55,942 nucleotides of DNA from Cyanobacteria bacterium RYN_339 (lineage in GTDB: Bacteria > Cyanobacteriota > Sericytochromatia > S15B-MN24 > JAQBPE01): the NCBI GenBank assembly GCA_028287685.1, contig JAQBPE010000318.1:1-55942 (forward strand). Reading direction: 5' to 3'. The translations under genes were made by a program, and so were the position numbers. This document shows, in pieces, positions 37,187-44,274 of the stretch. The notes under the pieces were generated by a model. The model ran no database searches. It saw nothing but the letters and a program-made list of their open reading frames with translations, and was not told the DNA's origin. Numbering within the stretch: position 1 is the stretch's first letter; every line of letters begins with the position of its first letter.

Positions 37187-39160
37187 ATGCGGCGCCCATT
37201 TGGAGCTATTGCAGCGCTGATCTGCCTCTTGGCCGCCTGCAAGGCGGGCCCGGGGGTGGTACCGCGTGTCGTGCGCTCCGAGAAGCCGGCGATCGCCGCG
37301 TCAGCTAGCGCCAAGCCCAGCACCGGTCCCGTGGCTGCCGCGGTCAAGCTGGTCCAGCCCGGGCGCACCACGGCGCTCGACGGCATCGTGCAGATCGACG
37401 CGAGCTACATCGTGGCCCAGGGCGGCGGCAACATCGTCGCACAAGGGGGCGGCAACATCGTCGCGCAGGGCGGTGGCAACATCATCAGCACCAACGGCGG
37501 CGGTATCGTGGCGCAGGGTGGCGGCAACATCATCAGCACCAACGGCGGCGGCATCGTGGCGCAGGGCGGCGGGAATATCATCTCCGGCAACGGCAGCGCG
37601 TTGGTCGCCACCGGCGGCGACACGATCGTGGCCCAGGGGGGCGGTAACATCCTGGTGGGCGGCAACATCGTGGCCCAGGGGGGCGGCAACATCGTCGCGC
37701 AGGGCGGTGGGAACATCGTGGCGCAGGGTGGTGGCAATATCGTGGCGCAGGGTGGTGGCAATATCGTGGCCCAAGGCGGTGGCAACATCGTGGCGCAGGG
37801 CGGTGGCAACTACCGCCTGGCCCAGGCCGCCGAACTGGCGGTCAGCAAGGCGCAGCCCGCCTTCGGCACCACCCTGCCCACCGTGGGCACGGTCATCTCC
37901 GTGCGCAGCATGGTGACGGGCGCGCCTGTGGCGATCGGCAACGACGACCAGGGCCGGCCGGTCTACCGCATCTACTCCAACCTGGCGGGCCAGTTCAAGC
38001 TGTTCATCCCCCAGGAGCTCAAGGGCTTGGTGGTGATCGAGGCGCGCGTGCCCAAGCGCGAGGACGCGCGCAGCATCTACGAAATCGTCTCCGGCATGGG
38101 CGACATCGACGAGGACACCGCCGTGGTGGCCAAGTACCTGCGCCGCTCCTTCAGCAACAAGTTCCGCAGCATCCTGGAGCTGCTCAAGGAGAACCGCGGC
38201 TCCGCCAACGACCCCTTCGAGCACCCGGACCGCCTCGTGACCTTCTTCCGCGGCGAGGACCGCGGTTGCAAGGACGTGGGCAGCGGCGAGGCGGGGCTGG
38301 AGGCGCTGATCGTGGGGCCCTTGCAGGAGCTGCTGCAGGCGATCAAGGACAACCCCAAGGTCACGCCCAACGACTACCCGGAGCTCGCGCGGCGCCTGGG
38401 CGACGTGATCATCGGCAACGCCCAGAATCTGGACGACTACCGCATCCTGCCCACCACCTACAACGCCTTCGCGCGCGAGCTGGCGGCCGACGACAACCCG
38501 TTCTTGGCGATGGGGGCGGACGCCAAGGTCTTGAAGACGCTGCAAGGCATCCTCGTGAACGTGCGCACGGAGATGAACGCCGTGGGCCAGAAGCTGGGCG
38601 ACGGGCCGGCGTTGACGGCCTACTTCGCCAAGAAGCCCTACCTGGTTTACGCCAACGCCTACTACCGCAAGCTGCATCCCACGGAGCCGTCCCCGCACTA
38701 CGAGATCAAGCGCGCGTCGGACCTGGCCGACTTCCTGGTGGAGGAGTACTTCCCGCTGGTGTCGCACAGCCGCTACGGCTGCGTCTCGGGCGAATGCCCC
38801 AGCCCCGCGCCCCTCGCGGACCCTTGCGGCACGTCGGCGGCCGCGCTGCCGACGCCCGCCTTCAGCGTGGTGCCCTGCGACATCTACCAGGGCTGCCTGC
38901 CCGCCCAGGGCATCGGCTCGATCGGCAACGACGAGATCCACGCGCTGTCCTACAACGTGCTGCACGACCTCAACGCCTCGCTGGCCGAATTGGGCCTGAC
39001 CACGGTCAAGCCGATGAAGGCCACCGACGTGCACGTGCTCTACGCGGCCAGCGCCTCGTTCGGCATCAACTTGGTGCCGGTGGTGGCGCAGAAGCGCTGC
39101 GAACTGCTCTCGATCATCGCGCGCTACCCGCAGCCCGGCGAGCCCTGCGAGGAGCCTTAG
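37187..39160 (+). CDS. Octapeptide-repeat lipoprotein, array member 9 (longest)
   Basis: A 657-residue lipoprotein (CLLAAC, Cys18). The repeat block, residues 75-210, has about 18 units and is the longest in the array: mostly IVAQGGGN, with IISTNGGG and one ISGNGSA, ending in seven consecutive IVAQGGGN units and YRLAQAAE. The beta domain has LPTVGTVISVRSMVTGAPVA, VYRIYSNLAGQFKLFIP and IDEDTAVVAKYLRR. The C-terminus has PHYEIKRASDLADFLVEEYF and a Cys-rich insert (YGCVSGECPS, VVPCDIYQGC) like member 8. The ATG at 37187 rather than the TTG at 37169 is chosen for its ribosome site and signal peptide. Confidence 0.86.
   Translation: MRRPFGAIAALICLLAACKAGPGVVPRVVRSEKPAIAASASAKPSTGPVAAAVKLVQPGRTTALDGIVQIDASYIVAQGGGNIVAQGGGNIVAQGGGNIISTNGGGIVAQGGGNIISTNGGGIVAQGGGNIISGNGSALVATGGDTIVAQGGGNILVGGNIVAQGGGNIVAQGGGNIVAQGGGNIVAQGGGNIVAQGGGNIVAQGGGNYRLAQAAELAVSKAQPAFGTTLPTVGTVISVRSMVTGAPVAIGNDDQGRPVYRIYSNLAGQFKLFIPQELKGLVVIEARVPKREDARSIYEIVSGMGDIDEDTAVVAKYLRRSFSNKFRSILELLKENRGSANDPFEHPDRLVTFFRGEDRGCKDVGSGEAGLEALIVGPLQELLQAIKDNPKVTPNDYPELARRLGDVIIGNAQNLDDYRILPTTYNAFARELAADDNPFLAMGADAKVLKTLQGILVNVRTEMNAVGQKLGDGPALTAYFAKKPYLVYANAYYRKLHPTEPSPHYEIKRASDLADFLVEEYFPLVSHSRYGCVSGECPSPAPLADPCGTSAAALPTPAFSVVPCDIYQGCLPAQGIGSIGNDEIHALSYNVLHDLNASLAELGLTTVKPMKATDVHVLYAASASFGINLVPVVAQKRCELLSIIARYPQPGEPCEEP
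37410..37815 (+). repeat. Degenerate 24-bp coding repeat, AQGGGN type (longest block)
   Basis: About 18 units. The final seven units (37665-37812) differ only at a few synonymous positions, so this block is likely to vary in copy number. Confidence 0.85.
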
Positions 39161-39169
39161 TTCCGGGGG

Positions 39170-39175
39170 TATGAA
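39170..39175 (+). promoter_or_regulatory. Possible -10 box of array genes 10-11 (TATGAA)
   Basis: TATGAA preceded by five G, 17 nt before the ATG at 39193; an AGAGGGAT ribosome site lies between them. No -35 hexamer is seen. Confidence 0.35.
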
Positions 39176-39192
39176 GCAGCCCAGAGGGATCG

Positions 39193-40677
39193 ATGAGGCT
39201 GCGCGCTGGTTGCTGGATTTGGGTGTTGGCGCTCGCGGCCTGCCGCGTGGACGCCGGCCCGCCGCGCGTGGCCGCGAGCAAGGCGCCGTTGGCCGCTTCG
39301 GCCGTGCCTTCCCCCCACGCCAGCGCCAAGGCCACGGGGCCCGCTATGCTGCTCAAGCCCGCCGACCGGGCGGCCACCACGTTGCAGGGGGCGATCGCCG
39401 TGGAAGCCGGCTACATCGTGGCGCAGGGCGGCGGCAATATCGTGGCCCAAGGCGGTGGCAACATCCTGGCGGCGGGCAAGCTCATCACCAACGACGGTGG
39501 GTCGCTGATCACGAATGACGGCGGGTCGTTGATCACCAACGACGACGGGTCGATTGTGGCCCAGCTTGGCGGCAACATCGTGGCCCAAGGCGGCGGCAAC
39601 GTCGCGGCGGGTGCGGGCCTGATCGCCACCGACGGCGTCACGATCGTGGCGCAGGGCGGTGGGAACATCGTGGCGCAGGGTGGCGGGAACACCGTGGCAC
39701 AGGGCGGTGGCAACATCGTAGCCCAGGGAGGTGGCAACTACCACCTGGCCGCGGCGGCGTCCACGGCCTTGCTGCCGGCCGCCGGCATGGCCGTGGGCGC
39801 CTACTCGATCACCCAGGGCCAGTATGTCCCGGTCGGCGTGGACGCCAAGGGCGCGCCGGTCTACACGGTCTACTCCAACCTCCAAGGCGGCTACGAGCTC
39901 TACGTCCCCGCGGACGCCGGCAGTGTGATGGTGGTGGCCAACGTGCCGGGCGCGCGCGACCACCGCATGGCCTTCAACTTGATCAACGGCGCGGGCGATC
40001 GCCTCGACGAGGACACGGCCATGGTGACGAAGCTGCTGCGGCAGCTGATGTTCCGCCGCTTCCAGGTCTACCTCTCGCAGGGCGCGGCGGCCGCCCCGGT
40101 CCAGCTCAACAACGACGCCGAGAAGGCCTTCGTGGCCCTGACGGGCACCTTCATCCCGGATCTCCAGGCCGCCGGCGCCAAGCTGTCGGGCCGGCCGCAG
40201 GCCGATCTGGAGCGCATCGCCCAGCGCGCGGCGGATCTGGTCCTGCCGGACGGCAAGGTGCTGAAAGATGCCGCCGCGGGTCCGATGCAGACCATCACGG
40301 CCGTGGTGCGCCAGGTGCGCGAGGGCGCCCCGGCGTACCTCACGGACCCCCGCCTGGCCAAGTTGTTGCTGGAGGCGGAGGCGGCCACCAAGGAGATGGG
40401 CGTAGTGAACCACATCACCGTGCCCTTCGACTTCGCGCTGCCGGCCTTCCGCAAGCCCGCCGACCTGACGGACTTCATGGTGCGCGGCCTCTACGGCCCC
40501 AACTACAACCCGCTCAGCCTGCTCAAGGACCGCCTGCTAGTGGAGCTGGGGTTCACCGCGCAGCAACACACCGAGCTGGCCGCGGCAGAGCAAGGGCTGT
40601 TGCTGGTGGTTGGCAACGGCATCGCCGGCGACCCCGAGCTGCGCCGCCGCGTAAAGCTCGCTCTCGAGAACCCATGA
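39193..40677 (+). CDS. Octapeptide-repeat lipoprotein, array member 10
   Basis: A 494-residue lipoprotein (VLALAAC, Cys17). About 14 repeats at residues 74-184 combine IVAQGGGN with LITNDGGS and single VT variants, ending GGGNYHLAAAA. The beta domain has LPAAGMAVGAYSITQGQYVP, PVYTVYSNLQGGYELYVP and LDEDTAMVTKLLRQ; the C-terminal motif is AFRKPADLTDFMVRGLY. Shares its mixture of ITNDGGS and AQGGGN units with member 11, with which it overlaps by 4 nt (ATGA). The helical half is shorter than in members 9 and 11. Confidence 0.85.
   Translation: MRLRAGCWIWVLALAACRVDAGPPRVAASKAPLAASAVPSPHASAKATGPAMLLKPADRAATTLQGAIAVEAGYIVAQGGGNIVAQGGGNILAAGKLITNDGGSLITNDGGSLITNDDGSIVAQLGGNIVAQGGGNVAAGAGLIATDGVTIVAQGGGNIVAQGGGNTVAQGGGNIVAQGGGNYHLAAAASTALLPAAGMAVGAYSITQGQYVPVGVDAKGAPVYTVYSNLQGGYELYVPADAGSVMVVANVPGARDHRMAFNLINGAGDRLDEDTAMVTKLLRQLMFRRFQVYLSQGAAAAPVQLNNDAEKAFVALTGTFIPDLQAAGAKLSGRPQADLERIAQRAADLVLPDGKVLKDAAAGPMQTITAVVRQVREGAPAYLTDPRLAKLLLEAEAATKEMGVVNHITVPFDFALPAFRKPADLTDFMVRGLYGPNYNPLSLLKDRLLVELGFTAQQHTELAAAEQGLLLVVGNGIAGDPELRRRVKLALENP
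39412..39745 (+). repeat. Degenerate 24-bp coding repeat, AQGGGN/TNDGGS types
   Basis: About 14 units in a pattern (AQGGGN, then TNDGGS, then AQGGGN) that is repeated in the next gene. Confidence 0.8.
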
Positions 40678-42398
40678 GGATGCCCATGCGCCGGACGTTG
40701 CCCTTGATCCTGCTCTTGCTGGCGGCCTGCAAGGTCGACCCGGCCGTGCGCCCCGCCGTGCGGGCTTCCGCCGGCCCGGCCAGCGCGGCGTCCGCCAGCC
40801 CCAAGCCGGTTTCCGTGGCCGATCGGCTGCTCAAGCGTGGCGACGCGGCGGCGCGCAACGTCAGCGGCACGATCATGGTCGATGCGGGCTACATCGTGGC
40901 GCAGGGCGGTGGCAACGTCCTGACCGTGGGTGGCCAGCAGGTGCTGGGGTTGATCACGAACGACGGCGGTTCGCTCATCACCAACGACGGCGGCTCGATC
41001 GTCGCGCAGGGCGGCGGCAACATCGTCGCGCAGGGTGGCGGCAACATCGTTGCCCAGGGTGGCGGCAACCTGATCACGAACGACGGCGGCAGCCTGATCA
41101 CCAACGATGGCGGCAGCTTGCTGACGGACGACGGCACCTCCTTCGTGGCGAACGGCATCGTGGCCCAAGGCGGCGGCAACATCGTGGCCCAGGGCGGCGG
41201 CAACATCGTGGCCCAGGGCGGCGGTAACATCGTGGCCCAAGGCGGGGGCAACATCGTCGCGCAAGGCGGCGGCAACTACCGCCTGGAGGCCGTGCCCGCG
41301 CCCGGCACCCAGCTGCCCGCTGTGGGCATGGTGATCAGCGTGGTCTCGCTCGACACCCACAAGTACCTGCCGCTGGGCCGCAACCTCGCCGGCAAGCCCG
41401 TCTACTCCGTCTTCAGCGACGCCAAGGGCGCCTACACGATCTACCCCGAGGCCGCCAAGGACGAGAACGTGGTGGTGGTGGCGAGCGCGCCGGGCACCAA
41501 GGACCGGCACCGCAGCTACAACGTGATCGCGCCGGCCGGCTCCGACGAGGCCGTGCGCATGGCCGAAGACACCTCGCTCACCACCAAGCTGCTGCGCGTG
41601 ATCTTCGCGAGCCAGCTCAAGCGCCTGACCCAGGACACCACCGAGCCCGGCGTGCCCCGCTGCACGCCCACGGCGGCGGAGAAGCAGCTGGTGGCGCTGC
41701 TGACGCCGGAATACGTCGACAAGCTGCGCCGGGCCTCGCTGGCCGGCCGGGCCTACGCGCTCGACGAGGTGGCGGCGGAGCAGCTCTCGCTGGAGGCCGC
41801 GGACATCCTGATCACCAAGCTGGACCTGCCCAACACCCCCACGGCGCCGCTGCTCACCCGCAGCGTGGGCATCCCCGCCGAGGCGCTGGACCTCAAGCCG
41901 GAGCCGGTCATGCAGGCGATGACGGCCATCCTGGGCTTGCTGCGGGACGCCACGCCCAAGACCTTGGCCGCCGACCCCAACGCCTTCAGCTGCGGCGGCA
42001 GCAACGCGGAGAAGCTGAGCGACGCCTGCCGCTTCATCAGCTTCTACGGCCTGCCGGAGCTCAAGGTGGACACGCCGATCAGCCTGGCCGACTACTGCGT
42101 GAACAAGCTGCTCTGGGCCGGCGATCCCACGGCGGTGGACCGCATCGGCGACCTGATGGACGTGGCCGGGGTAGACAAGCCCCGGCGGCAGCTCTTCCGG
42201 CTTCTGGGCGTGACGACCGGCGTGGAGATCGCCCTGGCCGGCCGCCTCGGCGAAGGCGACTTCAAGGACCGCATCCTGGCCACCATCACGACGGCCAAGG
42301 ATCGCCTGCACCGCGCCGGCGTGGCCGACCCCACGCCGCTGCCTTCGGGCACTTGTGCGCCCGATCGCCGGTCGCCGTTGGACAAGGTGCTAAACTAA
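40674..42398 (+). CDS. Octapeptide-repeat lipoprotein, array member 11
   Basis: A 574-residue lipoprotein (LILLLLAAC, Cys19). About 15 repeats at residues 74-204: IVAQGGGN blocks separated by two pairs of LITNDGGS, ending in five IVAQGGGN units and YRLEAVPAP. The beta domain has LPAVGMVISVVSLDTHKYLP, KPVYSVFSDAKGAYTIY and AEDTSLTTKLLRV. The C-terminal motif is reduced (VDTPISLADYCVNKLL) and the region contains several Cys. Three Met codons crowd the start; the first (ATGA overlap with member 10) fits the operon pattern. Last gene of the array. Confidence 0.85.
   Translation: MRMPMRRTLPLILLLLAACKVDPAVRPAVRASAGPASAASASPKPVSVADRLLKRGDAAARNVSGTIMVDAGYIVAQGGGNVLTVGGQQVLGLITNDGGSLITNDGGSIVAQGGGNIVAQGGGNIVAQGGGNLITNDGGSLITNDGGSLLTDDGTSFVANGIVAQGGGNIVAQGGGNIVAQGGGNIVAQGGGNIVAQGGGNYRLEAVPAPGTQLPAVGMVISVVSLDTHKYLPLGRNLAGKPVYSVFSDAKGAYTIYPEAAKDENVVVVASAPGTKDRHRSYNVIAPAGSDEAVRMAEDTSLTTKLLRVIFASQLKRLTQDTTEPGVPRCTPTAAEKQLVALLTPEYVDKLRRASLAGRAYALDEVAAEQLSLEAADILITKLDLPNTPTAPLLTRSVGIPAEALDLKPEPVMQAMTAILGLLRDATPKTLAADPNAFSCGGSNAEKLSDACRFISFYGLPELKVDTPISLADYCVNKLLWAGDPTAVDRIGDLMDVAGVDKPRRQLFRLLGVTTGVEIALAGRLGEGDFKDRILATITTAKDRLHRAGVADPTPLPSGTCAPDRRSPLDKVLN
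40890..41285 (+). repeat. Degenerate 24-bp coding repeat, AQGGGN/TNDGGS types
   Basis: About 15 units; the last five AQGGGN units are highly similar to each other and to those of member 9. Confidence 0.8.
42391..42396 (+). promoter_or_regulatory. Leaderless-type -10 element (TAAACT)
   Basis: TAAACT overlaps the stop of array member 11 and ends exactly 6 nt before the ATG at 42403. There is no ribosome site, so the methyltransferase may be translated from a leaderless message. Confidence 0.45.
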
Positions 42399-42402
42399 GC
42401 GC

Positions 42403-43320
42403 ATGTCCGATACGCAGCAAAGTCCCCAGGACCACCTGAGCAACATCCACGGCAACGTCCGCCACTTCCAGTGGAACGACGACTACATCGAGCTCTTGTC
42501 GCTCAAGCTCGGCCTCCAGAACGTGAAGAAGCTGGTGGACATCGGCAGCGGCCTGGGCGGCCTGCCGGGCCTGTTCGGCCTGTACATGAAGCCCGGCAGC
42601 ACGGTCTACGGCTACGACCTGGACCCCGAGGCCGTGAAGCAGGCCCAGGCCTTCTCCCAGGCCCACCCCTATTCCGTGAAGTTCCAGTTCGAGGTGGCGG
42701 ACGCCCACCACCTGCCGCTGGCCGACGGCGAGGCCGACCTCGTGATCTGCCAGCACGTGCTGGCCCACGTGCGCGATCCGCAGCGGGTGATGGCGGAGAT
42801 GTCGCGCGTGACGCGGCCGGGCGGCAAGGTGGTGGCCTTCGAGCCGAACAGCATGGCCCAGAGCCTCGTCAACGACTCGCTGGCGGACAACTACACGCTG
42901 GAAGAGCGCGTGCGCTCCGTGCGCTACCAGTACTTCTACGAGGCGGGCAAGCGCGCCAAGGGCGACGGCGACGACTCGATCGGCGATCGCCTCCCCGGCA
43001 TGTTCCTGGCCGCCGGCCTGACCGACATCGAGGTGCGGCTGAGCGACAAGTCCGCCGCGCTGATCCCGCCCTACGACACGCCGGAGAAGCATGCGCGCCT
43101 GGAAGAGCTGACCGGCTGGAGCGACAGCTTCAACCGCAACCAGGCCTACATCCGCGATTGCTTCCTGGCGGGCGGCGGCATCGCCGACGAGTTCGAGGAG
43201 TTCAAGCGCTGGGAGCTCGAGCAGAACGCGCGGATGCGCGAGCAGATCGACCGCGGCGAGTTCATCCACCCGGGCGGCATGGTCACCTACATCGTGATCG
43301 GTTCCAAGCCCCAGGAATAG
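42403..43320 (+). CDS. Class I SAM-dependent methyltransferase
   Basis: A 305-residue soluble protein. Motif I is KLVDIGSGLGG (about residues 46-56), followed by VYGYDLDPEAVKQAQ, VADAHHLPLADGEADLVICQ and VTRPGGKVVAFEPN, a Methyltransf_11-type domain. The C-terminal 110 residues are charged and helical and may bind the substrate. Substrate class (small molecule, lipid or sugar) cannot be read. It starts 5 nt after the last array lipoprotein and may have its own leaderless promoter; a link with the array is only positional. Confidence 0.85.
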   Translation: MSDTQQSPQDHLSNIHGNVRHFQWNDDYIELLSLKLGLQNVKKLVDIGSGLGGLPGLFGLYMKPGSTVYGYDLDPEAVKQAQAFSQAHPYSVKFQFEVADAHHLPLADGEADLVICQHVLAHVRDPQRVMAEMSRVTRPGGKVVAFEPNSMAQSLVNDSLADNYTLEERVRSVRYQYFYEAGKRAKGDGDDSIGDRLPGMFLAAGLTDIEVRLSDKSAALIPPYDTPEKHARLEELTGWSDSFNRNQAYIRDCFLAGGGIADEFEEFKRWELEQNARMREQIDRGEFIHPGGMVTYIVIGSKPQE

Positions 43321-43373
43321 CAGGACATCCAGCCCCTCCTCCCTTGCACGGGAGCACGGGGTTCGGGCTTCGA

Positions 43374-43517
43374 GCAACCCGTTTTCGAGAGAATCCTCGA
43401 AATGCGCTCGTTCGGACGATTACAAGGGCGTCTATTGCCTTTCGCGTATAACGTGAAACGTAATAGACGGGGTTCAAACACCGATGTCCACGGCGTTACC
43501 CGGGATGTGCCAACTTT
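43374..43517. repeat. Diverged repeat copy A (about 144 bp)
   Basis: Begins GCAACCCGTTTTCGAG and shares ordered blocks with copy B at 44079: CAAGGGC, GCGAAACGT versus GTGAAACGT, GGGGTTCAAAC versus GGGGCTCAAAC, and CCCGG near the end. Short minus-strand frames in both copies encode similar peptides (VSRYTRKAIDAL here, VSRDTRRVADAL in B), but copy A needs a frameshift to stay aligned, so I treat it as a noncoding interspersed repeat. The rest of the gap 43321-43731 shows two TTGTAA boxes near 43573-43590 and a GGAGG-CA-CCTCC hairpin near 43647. Confidence 0.6.
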
Positions 43518-43731
43518 GGAGTTCACGGCGGCCACGCAAGCTAGGAGGCTCGCTGGCTTGGCGCCGCGCTGTCCGGCCCCATTGTAACGGATTGTAAATG
43601 TGAAGCCGATTTAACCTGGCTGGGAAGGGTTGTGACGACTGCTTGGGAGGCACCTCCTGGCAAATGTAACAGAAAATTAAGGCCTCACTTGTAGGCTTTC
43701 TTGCACAACGGCCAAAGCGGGGTGGCCGACC

Positions 43732-43737
43732 TATGAT
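43732..43737 (+). promoter_or_regulatory. Possible -10 box (TATGAT) of the small peptide gene
   Basis: TATGAT lies 43 nt before the ATG at 43781. A -35 at a usual distance is not convincing. AAGGAG at 43766-43771 provides a good ribosome site. Confidence 0.35.
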
Positions 43738-43780
43738 GGCCTTGTTCGAAAGCAACCCCCAAGCCAAGGAGCCAAGCCAA

Positions 43781-43927
43781 ATGACCGCCACCCAGACCCT
43801 CGCCACCGCCCCCGCCGTCGAGACCGACCCGGTCCAGGCCCGCGCCCAGTTCTTCTTCGATCTGGAGCTGCTGGAGCTGTCGGCCGTGATCCCGCAGGCC
43901 GCCCCCCGCGGCGTCGCCAAGTACTAA
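43781..43927 (+). CDS. Putative small peptide gene, 48 residues, possible RiPP-like precursor
   Basis: A 48-residue ORF with a strong AAGGAG ribosome site 9 nt upstream and an excellent intrinsic terminator 72 nt downstream, so it is probably expressed on its own. It starts TATQTLATAPAVETDPVQAR, continues FFFDLELLELSAV and ends IPQAAPRGVAKY. An acidic, hydrophobic helical leader (FDLELLEL) before a short distinct tail is a layout seen in ribosomally made peptide precursors, but no maturation enzyme other than the methyltransferase at 42403 is adjacent. An ATG at 43733 in the same frame would give 64 residues. It has no signal peptide. Function unknown. Confidence 0.5.
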   Translation: MTATQTLATAPAVETDPVQARAQFFFDLELLELSAVIPQAAPRGVAKY

Positions 43928-43998
43928 GCCCCCACCTGCCAGGAGCGCCGGGTGCCCGCGGCCAAGCGGGCCAAGCAACCGTCTCTCTAGCTTTCGAC

Positions 43999-44034
43999 CC
44001 CGCCGGTCCGTTCTACGGGCCGGTGGTTTTTTTT
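43999..44034 (+). terminator. Rho-independent terminator after the small peptide gene
   Basis: CCGCCGGTCCG and CGGGCCGGTGG form a GC-rich stem around a TTCTA loop, followed directly by eight T. It is the strongest terminator in the window. Confidence 0.85.
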
Positions 44035-44078
44035 GGGCTTCGTTCAGCCGTGCCGGGAGCGCCGCGCCAACGCGACCA

Positions 44079-44221
44079 GCAACCCGTTTTCGAGCCAAAT
44101 CCCCGAAAATCGCTCACCCGGACGCTTTCAAGGGCATCCGCCACGCGGCGCGTGTCACGCGAAACGTGATGAATGGGGCTCAAACCCCGATCCTTAAAGT
44201 GTTTCCCGGAATGCACCCTTT
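44079..44221. repeat. Diverged repeat copy B (about 143 bp)
   Basis: Partner of copy A at 43374, same orientation, on the other side of the small peptide gene. It contains a compact hairpin, GGGG-CTCAAA-CCCC (44175-44188). Together with the terminator it accounts for most of the gene-free stretch 43928-44274. Confidence 0.6.
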
Positions 44222-44274
44222 CAGGCGACCCCGGTGGCCACGAAACCAACCTCGGGCAACCAGCTGGAAGCTGG

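Noticed and set aside
37410..37815. CRISPR-like direct repeats
   Set aside because: Units are contiguous 24-mers without unique spacers, they keep the reading frame, and they vary at third codon positions, so they are coding repeats.
37301..39034. Minus-strand ORF opposite array member 9, and similar ones at 32357, 33729, 34919, 39157 and 40503
   Set aside because: All mirror the repeat blocks of the plus-strand genes and consist of low-complexity Ala/Arg/His/Asp sequence with no plausible starts or ribosome sites.
43283..43535. Minus-strand short ORFs in repeat copy A (and 44013-44249 in copy B)
   Set aside because: Similar peptides appear in both copies, but copy A needs a frameshift between frames to match, and copy B runs through the terminator. 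A noncoding repeat explains this better.
43999..44034. Riboswitch or attenuator for the downstream region
   Set aside because: The hairpin plus eight T is a simple terminator and the next gene is on the opposite strand; no alternative pairing was seen.
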